Assembly (NCBI GenBank): GCA_011322515.1
Contig: DRMS01000240.1
Coordinates: 1-7,692 of the forward strand
Direction: 5' to 3'
Source of the DNA: Leucothrix mucor
GTDB lineage: Bacteria; Pseudomonadota; Gammaproteobacteria; Thiotrichales; Thiotrichaceae
Length of the DNA: 7,692 nucleotides
Shown here: piece after piece, positions 1 to 5,057 of the stretch
Layout of the letters: every line of letters begins with the position of its first letter
How positions within the stretch are numbered: the first letter of the stretch is position 1
Notes under the pieces: model-generated
Told to the model about the DNA's origin: nothing
Seen by the model: the letters and a program-made list of their open reading frames with translations, nothing else
The model's database searches: none
Made by a program: the position numbers and the translations under genes

Positions 1-368
1 GGTGCTGCGCCAACGGTGCCAGGGATCAGTGATAAATTTTCTAATCCTGCATAGCTACGCTCAACTGTCCAACGCACAAACTGGTGCCAATTTTCTCCCG
101 CATTAGCTCTAATATAAGTGTAATCACTATCCTCACCAACTATCGTAATGCCTTTGGTATTGATGATGGCAGTCATCCCCTGATAATCATTGAGAAAGAG
201 AATATTGCTACCACCACCAAGTAATAATAGAGGAAGATCAAACTGCTGTTGCCATTCTAATAGCGCATCAATTTGATCATTAGACTCTATCTGGCAGAAG
301 TAACGGGATTTTGCCTCTACAGCAAAGCTATTGTATTTTTTTAGTGAGTGGTTGTTTTGTATTTTCAT
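1..368 (-). CDS. murB: UDP-N-acetylenolpyruvoylglucosamine reductase MurB (N-terminal part, cut by window edge)
   Basis: MurB is the cytoplasmic FAD enzyme that reduces UDP-GlcNAc-enolpyruvate with NADPH to UDP-MurNAc, the second committed step of peptidoglycan precursor synthesis. Reading the minus strand from the ATG at 368-366 gives 122 codons before the window ends. The start MKIQNNHSLKKYNSFAVEAK matches the E. coli-type N-terminus (NHSLKPWNTF). GGGSNILFLNDYQG (about residues 51-64) is the FAD pyrophosphate-binding loop, and AGENWH (90-95) and GLENLSLIPGTVGAA (108-122) are hallmark MurB segments. The catalytic Ser and Glu lie downstream, outside the window. An AAGGAG lies about 17 bases upstream of the ATG, rather far for a ribosome site, but no in-frame start sits nearer to it. 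There is no dcw-cluster neighbour on the 5' side, so murB is at least 5'-isolated here. Confidence 0.95.
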   Translation of the reverse strand, partial: MKIQNNHSLKKYNSFAVEAKSRYFCQIESNDQIDALLEWQQQFDLPLLLLGGGSNILFLNDYQGMTAIINTKGITIVGEDSDYTYIRANAGENWHQFVRWTVERSYAGLENLSLIPGTVGAA

Positions 369-930
369 TAGCCTGTTTGTCTTTTCTCCTTCATGCTCAT
401 GATTTTTTGGCGGGAACCCTGCAATTAATCATCTTATTTGAAAAAATAAAGGGCTGGTTTAAATTGCTATTTCATAGAGTACACTATTCCGCAATATGTT
501 TGATTTTTTCTTTGCACAGCTTCTTTTTTAGTATTTTTTATTGCAATTCATTGTGCATTCACGGTTTTTCCTTTTTTAAAATTGCCCTCCTACTTATCCA
601 TACTACAAAGCTGATCACTGTTTCTAATACAGGTTATTAGCGCTATGATTCACCTTCCTGCCAACTAAAAACCCAATATACAGATGTCATTATAACTACC
701 GAAGCTTGCTGTATTTCTAGCTTTTTATGTTTTTCTCATGACTTTTAAGCTTTTGCTTTTTTCTCCATTTTCCTAAGCTCTTAAAAGATTTAATTGCTCA
801 TAATTATAGTTAATTGTCATTTTCTAGAGTGCTTTTTTTTGTTAGACGCGATAGACTTGACGCTAATTATGGTTATCATTTGGGTTCGATCACTATAATC
901 TGAGTTCGTTAATCTGCTATGGCAAAAGTC
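369..930. other. Gene-free T-rich intergenic stretch upstream of murB
   Basis: No supported gene was found on either strand between the murB start and the small repeat element at 931. The plus strand is strongly T-rich, which produces a hydrophobic-looking open frame overlapping murB that I reject. Visible items are an 8-bp inverted repeat, CTTTTAAG at 742-749 and CTTAAAAG at 780-787, and a perfect TATAAT at 894-899 on the plus strand. The TATAAT has no good -35 at 16-18 bases. The murB promoter should lie here on the minus strand, but no pair of boxes is convincing. Confidence 0.5.
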
Positions 931-1036
931 CTAGGAGGCTGTCCGAGAACTAGAGTCATAGAGAAAATCAAAGAAAACTTATAAGGTAAGTTTATTATGA
1001 TTTGCTGTAGATCTTTAGTTCTCGAACAGCCCCTAG
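931..1036. mobile_element. 106-bp palindrome-ended miniature element (MITE-like) flanked by CTAG
   Basis: The left end, CTAGGAGGCTGTCCGAGAAC plus TA (931-952), is the inverted counterpart of the right end at 1016-1036. The reverse complement of the right end reads CTAGGGGCTGTTCGAGAAC plus TA. The two differ by one base insertion and one substitution over about 21 positions. The roughly 63-base interior has no open frame. Both outer edges read CTAG, which could be a 4-bp target duplication of the YTAR type used by IS5-subgroup elements, although CTAG is itself palindromic and could simply be part of the inverted repeat. The arrangement fits a non-autonomous derivative of an insertion sequence. 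Assignment to the IS5 family is inference. Confidence 0.65.
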
Positions 1037-1221
1037 TAACCTAGTGAGTTCGGCTTAAAAAAAGAATACTGATTGTAATGGGTTACATTTTTTACCATTT
1101 TGGGATGACTGTGTGATTATTAACCATCAACAGAATCCGTTATAAACAGAAAAATAATAGTGCAGGCTAGGATTGAGAGCTGAGTCTCAAAATCAGCCAT
1201 GGAAATAATTTTGGAGATATA
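1037..1221 (+). promoter_or_regulatory. 5' leader region of ctpA
   Basis: This is a noncoding leader between the 106-bp element and the ctpA start. It contains a 6-bp inverted repeat, TTGAGA (1173-1178) and TCTCAA (1185-1190), with a 6-base loop, and an AATGG/CCATT pair (1078-1082 and 1095-1099). TATAAA at 1141-1146 is a possible -10 but has no matching -35. GGAG at 1212-1215 is the ribosome binding site, 6 bases before the ATG. The promoter position is not resolved. Confidence 0.35.
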
Positions 1222-2592
1222 ATGCAGCTGAAAATTAACAAGACACTCACCACAGGTGTTGTTTTAGGTACGATTATTGGTGTTGCCACATCAGTGAGTC
1301 TGAATGTTTTTGCATTCAAAAGTGCTAGCCCTACCATTCCCTTAGAACAAATAAAAAAGTTTTCAGAAGTCTATTCGCGCGTCAAGCGTTCCTATGTTGA
1401 AGAGGTTGATGATAAAAAATTAATTTCAGGTGCCATCAGTGGAATGCTTTCAAGCCTTGACCCACATTCCGCCTATTTAGACGAAGATGCGTTTACCGAG
1501 TTACGTGTTGGTACATCAGGCGAATTTGGTGGTTTAGGTATTGAAGTTGGGATGGAAAATGGCTTTGTTAAAGTTATTTCTCCTATTGACGATACACCTG
1601 CCTACAAAGCAGGTCTAAAAGCAGGCGATTTAATTATTCGCCTTGATGACAAGCCAGTGAAAGGATTGACGCTGAGCGATGCCGTTAAACTAATGCGCGG
1701 CAAACCAGGTGAGCCTATTGAGCTAATGGTAGTACGTGAAGGTAAAGATAAGCCATTTAAGGTTAAGATCATTCGCGCTATTATCAAAATTAAAAGTGTT
1801 AAGCAACGTATACTAGAACCTGGTTTTGGCTACTTACGTATTTCTAGCTTTCAGTCAAAAACAACACAAGGCGTTATTGATGGATTGAAAAAACTTAAGA
1901 AAGAAAATAAAGGTCAATTAAAAGGTCTTATTCTTGATTTACGTAATAACCCAGGCGGCGTTTTAAATGGTGCTGTTGGAGTGTCTGATGTCTTCCTTGA
2001 TAATAGTGGTAAAATTGTTTATACCGAAGGACGTGTTGCAGATGCATTAATGCGTTATGACGCAAACCCAGGTGATAAGCTCGATAGCGCTCCAATGGTG
2101 GTGCTAGTAAACCAAGGCTCGGCTTCTGCTTCAGAGATCGTTTCAGGTGCATTACAAGACCACAAACGTGCTCTCATTGTTGGTCAGAAGACATTTGGTA
2201 AAGGATCAGTGCAAACGGTCTTGCCATTAGATTCTAAAACAGCGGTTAAAATAACAACAGCACGTTACTTCACCCCATCAGGAAACTCGATTCAGGCAAC
2301 AGGTATTATTCCTGATATTGTGATTAAGCCATTACGCTTAAAAGATGATAAAAAGAATGAAGATGATTCATTTATCCCGCTATCGGAAGCGGATTTAACA
2401 GGTCATCTATCAAACCCTAAAGAAGACAAAAAGGGAAGCAAGAAGCCTGATGCTAAAACGGAAGAAATCAAAAAAGCAGCCGATAAAATCAAGAAAGATA
2501 AAAAGGTTGAAAATCTGGCCGTTAAGGATTACGCATTATATGAAGCCTTAAATATCTTAAAAGGAATGAGTTTGATTCAAGGTAGAAAGTAA
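1222..2592 (+). CDS. ctpA: Carboxyl-terminal processing serine protease (S41 family, CtpA/Prc type)
   Basis: This is a 456-residue exported S41 protease. Residues 9-31 form a hydrophobic signal peptide or anchor, placing the enzyme in the periplasm. A PDZ domain follows (about 95-180; GGLGIEVGMENG, then the AGLKAGDLIIRLDD substrate-binding strand region). The catalytic core has LILDLRNNPGGVLNGAV (236-252), VNQGSASASEI with predicted nucleophile Ser302, and GQKTFGKGSVQ with general base Lys327, exactly 25 residues later as in characterised members. Gln331 matches the third conserved position. Such enzymes trim or degrade periplasmic and lipoprotein substrates, often peptidoglycan hydrolases. 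The tail (about 373-433) is unusually rich in Lys, Asp and Glu and probably forms a charged linker or helix before a short C-terminal segment. A GGAG 6 bases upstream supports the start. The usual gammaproteobacterial partner envC is not adjacent. A palindromic element begins 12 bases after the stop. Confidence 0.95.
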   Translation: MQLKINKTLTTGVVLGTIIGVATSVSLNVFAFKSASPTIPLEQIKKFSEVYSRVKRSYVEEVDDKKLISGAISGMLSSLDPHSAYLDEDAFTELRVGTSGEFGGLGIEVGMENGFVKVISPIDDTPAYKAGLKAGDLIIRLDDKPVKGLTLSDAVKLMRGKPGEPIELMVVREGKDKPFKVKIIRAIIKIKSVKQRILEPGFGYLRISSFQSKTTQGVIDGLKKLKKENKGQLKGLILDLRNNPGGVLNGAVGVSDVFLDNSGKIVYTEGRVADALMRYDANPGDKLDSAPMVVLVNQGSASASEIVSGALQDHKRALIVGQKTFGKGSVQTVLPLDSKTAVKITTARYFTPSGNSIQATGIIPDIVIKPLRLKDDKKNEDDSFIPLSEADLTGHLSNPKEDKKGSKKPDAKTEEIKKAADKIKKDKKVENLAVKDYALYEALNILKGMSLIQGRK

Positions 2593-2604
2593 TAAAGGAA
2601 GTTT

Positions 2605-2747
2605 AGCTACCAGCTTAAGGCGGAACAGTTAATATTTATGCTACTTACCCGCATCCTTCGATAAGCTCAAGAAGCGGTGTCCTGAGCTTATCGAAGGATG
2701 CGAGTTATTTGCCATGCCTTTACTTGTCCTGCCTTAAATTGATCACT
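2605..2747. mobile_element. Miniature inverted-repeat element copy 1 (CCTTCGATAAGCTC core)
   Basis: About 143 bp is almost entirely one large imperfect inverted repeat. The left end, AGCTACCAGCTTAAGGCGGA, corresponds to a right end that reads, in reverse complement, AGTGATCAATTTAAGGCAGG. These are degenerate versions of the GGCTACCAATTTAAGG ends of the copies at 4789 and 7579. The centre is a perfect 20-bp inverted repeat (2650-2669 and 2683-2702) around a 13-base loop. The bases outside (GGAAGTTT left, TAAAATCT right) do not form a target duplication, so this is probably an old copy. There is no open frame. It lies in inverse orientation relative to the copy at the window end. Confidence 0.8.
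2650..2702. terminator. Strong hairpin, possible bidirectional terminator or mRNA 3' stabiliser after ctpA
   Basis: A perfect 20-bp stem with a 13-base loop lies 58 bases downstream of the ctpA stop. No U-run follows on either strand, so it is not a canonical intrinsic terminator. As RNA it would still be a very stable structure, as REP-like repeats are, and could protect the ctpA mRNA end. The function is inferred from position and stem strength only. Confidence 0.35.
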
Positions 2748-2868
2748 TAAAATCTCAAATAATGAATCTGCGCAAGTATGGGTAGATTCATTGATTGAAA
2801 CTTCCCTAATAGAAACCATGATAGAAAAGGGAGCACGTCAGGCTATTAAACAGCCATTGCAACGGTAA
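2743..2868 (+). pseudogene. Possible truncated gene remnant (C-terminal fragment) next to the element
   Basis: An open frame of 41 codons runs from just inside the right end of the palindromic element to TAA at 2866-2868. A stop lies immediately upstream, at 2740-2742, within the element. The translation includes ESAQVWVDSLIETSLIETM followed by IEKGARQAIKQPLQR, an amphipathic, protein-like composition ending in a basic tail. There is an internal ATG at 2818 but no good ribosome site. It may be the 3' end of a gene whose front was lost or replaced by the element, or it may be chance. I do not recognise the family. A 9-bp inverted repeat (AATGAATCT 2761-2769 and AGATTCATT 2784-2792) lies inside it. 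Confidence 0.3.
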
Positions 2869-2879
2869 TTATTTTTGGC

Positions 2880-4223
2880 ATGACACTGCAACAATTCTTT
2901 CGCGCACTAAACCCTATTGAACTATTGCGCCGCGATTTCTTTATTTATATTCTAATTGGTCTTCTTTGTGGCGGCGCAGCCGTTATATTTCATATCTCCA
3001 TCCGTTTTGTATTTGACTCCCTACACCAATATCAACATCAACAAACACCGTGGACAATGCTAGCACTAATGATAAGCCTGCCCGCATTAGGTGGGCTATT
3101 TATAGGGCTGATTATTCAATACATCGAACCACAAGCAGGTGGTGGCGGTATCCCTCAAACTAAAGCCGCCTATTGGAATGGTAGTGGCATCCTAACCCTA
3201 AAAGAAGCCTTCTGGCGCTTTGTATTAACCGTTATTTCATTAGGCAGTGGCGGCAGTCTAGGGCGTGAAGGCCCAACGGTACATCTTTGCGCTTCCATCG
3301 CCTCAAAAACAGGACAATGGTTAAAACTACGTAAGGAAGCGTTTAGCGCAATGATCCCCATCGGTATGGGAGCAGGTTTAGCAGCCGCTTTTAATACCCC
3401 GTTAGCCGCCATCACCTTTGTAATAGAAGAAATTTTATTACACGATTATAGAGCCAAAGCAATCGGCGGTATAATCTTTGCAGCCGTTACTGCCGCAGCC
3501 GTTGAACGCCTTGTATTAGGCTCAAACCCAGTGTACCTAGTTGGTCTGCCTCCATTTGATATTGACTGGTGGATGTTAATTTGCCTACCTATTGGTGTAT
3601 TAGGCGGTGTATTTTCTCATGTGTTTGTTTCAGGTTTGCTTGGTACACGTAAAATATTTCAAAACTGGAGACAATGCCCTGACTGGGGAAAGCCCGCAAT
3701 CGGAGGCTTAGCAATGGGTATTACAGGAACAATGGTCTTTATAATCACAGAGCATGAAGGCATATTTGGACTAGGTTATAATGACTTTAGTGATACTTTG
3801 AGCGGCAATATTGTTGGTGTGACGTTGGTTGTACTTTTTATTGGTAAAATAATAGCAACCATATTAAGTTATTCATCAGGTGGAAGTGGGGGGATTATTG
3901 CACCCTCACTATATATAGGCATGATGTTAGGTGGTTCACTAGGCTCTTTATTAATCCACTTTTTTGACCTTTCCAATAATATTATTGGCGGTGCAGCGCT
4001 ACTTGGCATGGGGGCATTTTTTGCGGGTAGCATTCGCGTACCGTTTACCTCCGTATTACTTGTCTATGAAATGACAGGTAATTATTCACTCATCTTGCCA
4101 CTCATGTTTGGCAATATGCTCGCCTATAATATTGCAGAACGTCTACGTCCAACCCCGTTGCATGAGGCATTATTAATACAGAATGGCATTCATTTAAATT
4201 ATAAATCGTCACCTTCACGGTAA
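2880..4223 (+). CDS. CLC-family chloride channel / Cl-/H+ antiporter
   Basis: This 447-residue inner-membrane protein with many hydrophobic helices and no C-terminal CBS domains is near the usual length of bacterial CLC proteins. Three anion-pathway signatures are present: GGGGIPQ (87-93), GSLGREGP with gating Glu130 (125-132) and GSGGIIAPSLYIG (335-347). FVIEE (180-184) supplies the inner proton glutamate (Glu184, aligned with E203 of E. coli ClcA), favouring a Cl-/H+ exchanger over a pure channel. Aligning the last helix (RPTPLHEALL) with GGKPLYSAIL of ClcA puts His428 where the anion-coordinating Tyr445 normally sits, and the selectivity-filter Ser107 position is Gly. The ATG at 2880 has only a weak upstream purine signal. 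The next upstream in-frame codons contain no ATG/GTG/TTG before a stop, so this start is the best choice. It is probably monocistronic, convergent with the META lipoprotein gene. Confidence 0.93.
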   Translation: MTLQQFFRALNPIELLRRDFFIYILIGLLCGGAAVIFHISIRFVFDSLHQYQHQQTPWTMLALMISLPALGGLFIGLIIQYIEPQAGGGGIPQTKAAYWNGSGILTLKEAFWRFVLTVISLGSGGSLGREGPTVHLCASIASKTGQWLKLRKEAFSAMIPIGMGAGLAAAFNTPLAAITFVIEEILLHDYRAKAIGGIIFAAVTAAAVERLVLGSNPVYLVGLPPFDIDWWMLICLPIGVLGGVFSHVFVSGLLGTRKIFQNWRQCPDWGKPAIGGLAMGITGTMVFIITEHEGIFGLGYNDFSDTLSGNIVGVTLVVLFIGKIIATILSYSSGGSGGIIAPSLYIGMMLGGSLGSLLIHFFDLSNNIIGGAALLGMGAFFAGSIRVPFTSVLLVYEMTGNYSLILPLMFGNMLAYNIAERLRPTPLHEALLIQNGIHLNYKSSPSR

Positions 4224-4299
4224 TGTTTTAGGCTCTCTGTAGAGGGAAATAGTGTAATCAAATACCACTAACTCAACCACCACATTGCAAAACACAACG

Positions 4300-4731
4300 T
4301 TATTGTTTAATAAATTTCATCTTGCCTTGCCCACCTTTAAGAATCAGGTGATCCCCTCTATCACGAAAAGAATGAGTAGCTCTTAAGATATTCAAATAAC
4401 GACGCTCTCGCTTAGTTATCTTTTGTGGAAAGCATCCTCTCTTCGTACTACCAATCATCGTAAATTTAATATCATTGCTATTTGATAGCGCGTAATCAGA
4501 AAAATACTGATTACACCCCGAAAAACCACTTGCACGTGACTCTGAAAAATTAAGCGTGATCGCCCGTTTTCCCTTGCGCATCTGCTTGCCGTTCATGACA
4601 ACCAGTTTCCATGATGTATTCGCTAATGTTGCTACTTTTGATGTGGGTGATTTCACTTCATTACATGAGCCAATAAGTAGCATTGTTGCACAAAGTGATA
4701 ATGTAATTATTAATTTGTTAAGATTTTTCAT
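4300..4731 (-). CDS. META/HslJ-domain (DUF306) lipoprotein
   Basis: This is a 143-residue probable lipoprotein. The N-terminus has Lys residues, a hydrophobic stretch (8-20) and a lipobox ending IGSC, with Cys23 the predicted lipidated residue. The rest is one META domain: TSWKLVVMNGK (39-49), ITLNFSESRASGFSGCNQYFSDY (58-80) with the conserved GCN, the strand ending FTMIGSTKRGC (90-100) with the conserved T-x-x-x-C, and the closing strand LILKGGQGKMKF (129-140). META-domain proteins include E. coli HslJ, an envelope protein linked to heat and novobiocin resistance; the biochemical role is not established. ATG is at 4731-4729, with AGAGGG (complement of 4741-4746) 9 bases upstream. It is transcribed divergently from the metalloprotease gene at 5058, with a miniature element inserted between them. 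Confidence 0.85.
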   Translation of the reverse strand: MKNLNKLIITLSLCATMLLIGSCNEVKSPTSKVATLANTSWKLVVMNGKQMRKGKRAITLNFSESRASGFSGCNQYFSDYALSNSNDIKFTMIGSTKRGCFPQKITKRERRYLNILRATHSFRDRGDHLILKGGQGKMKFIKQ

Positions 4732-4761
4732 AATATGAATCCCTCTGGAGCTTCTATAAGT

Positions 4762-4767
4762 ATTATA
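4762..4767 (-). promoter_or_regulatory. -10 box of the META lipoprotein gene, -35 apparently split by an insertion
   Basis: The minus strand reads TATAAT here, 30 bases upstream of the ATG at 4731. With a 17-base spacer the present -35 hexamer is CCCACA, made partly from the end of the inserted element. If the element and one copy of the ACTCTGTG duplication are removed, the hexamer at the same spacing becomes TTCACA, a five-of-six match to TTGACA. The boxes are seen in the sequence; that they were or are active is inference. Confidence 0.5.
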
Positions 4768-4780
4768 TTGCTAAGCAGTG

Positions 4781-4788
4781 ACTCTGTG
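4781..4788. repeat. Left 8-bp target-site duplication ACTCTGTG
   Basis: ACTCTGTG immediately precedes the GGCTACC end of the miniature element and recurs exactly at 4981-4988 after the GGTAGCC end. This is the signature of a transposition event with an 8-bp staggered cut. Confidence 0.85.
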
Positions 4789-4980
4789 GGCTACCAATTT
4801 AAGGCGGGACAAATCCTGCGTAGGTCTGGTTAGCTTATCAAGCGTAGCGAGGTAACGTAACCCGACGCCCCCCCCAGCAAGTTCCACACTGCTTGTCGGG
4901 TTACGTTTTTTTGCAAGCAAAAAAATCTAACCCGACCTACAATTCCAGCCAAGCAACTGTCCCATGTTAAATTGGTAGCC
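4789..4980. mobile_element. Miniature inverted-repeat element copy 2 (192 bp, complete, with target duplication)
   Basis: The ends are GGCTACCAATTTAA (4789-4802) and its exact complement TTAAATTGGTAGCC (4967-4980). Similarity continues inward as GGCGGGACA versus CATGGGACA. The interior has no open frame but has nested inverted repeats: GTAGGTCTGGTTAG (4820-4833) against CTAACCCGACCTAC (4927-4940, one mismatch), and a perfect 13-bp pair (4854-4866 and 4895-4907) centred on CGTAACCCGAC. A 9-bp stem with a 2-base loop, TTTTTTTGC/GCAAAAAAA, spans 4906-4925, and an 8-C run lies at 4868-4875. GGC termini plus an 8-bp duplication are compatible with mobilisation by an IS1595- or ISL3-type transposase in trans; no transposase is present in the window. 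Confidence 0.88.
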
Positions 4981-4988
4981 ACTCTGTG
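4981..4988. repeat. Right 8-bp target-site duplication ACTCTGTG
   Basis: An exact second copy of the octamer at 4781-4788, directly abutting the right terminal inverted repeat. The two copies are identical, which suggests a fairly recent insertion. Confidence 0.85.
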
Positions 4989-5057
4989 AATTATAGACCA
5001 ATCATTATAAAGCGTCAGAAATGGTTAAATTAACTCAAAACTAATCCGAGGACTCTA

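Noticed and set aside
311..640. 109-codon plus-strand open frame with a hydrophobic translation
   Set aside because: It overlaps the well-supported 5' end of murB on the other strand, and its hydrophobicity comes from the T-rich composition. There is no ribosome site or recognisable family.
881..890. GGGTTCGATC, similar to a tRNA T-loop
   Set aside because: No acceptor, D-arm or anticodon stem can be formed around it.
901..1052. TGAGTTCG repeated at 901-908 and 1045-1052 on both sides of the 106-bp element
   Set aside because: The copies do not abut the terminal repeats (22 and 8 bases away), so they are not a target duplication; probably chance.
1602..2152. Two minus-strand open frames inside ctpA
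   Set aside because: They are antisense to the conserved PDZ and catalytic segments of the protease; their composition reflects the opposite strand.
2597..2755. Possible 8-bp target duplication around element copy 1
   Set aside because: The flanking octamers GGAAGTTT and TAAAATCT do not match.
3170..3415. Minus-strand open frame inside the CLC gene
   Set aside because: It is antisense to the GREGP region of a clear CLC protein.
4990..5057. Promoter for the metalloprotease gene using TATAAA at 5006-5011
   Set aside because: The hexamer at the right distance upstream (TCTGTG) is a poor -35, so the call is not supported strongly enough to list.
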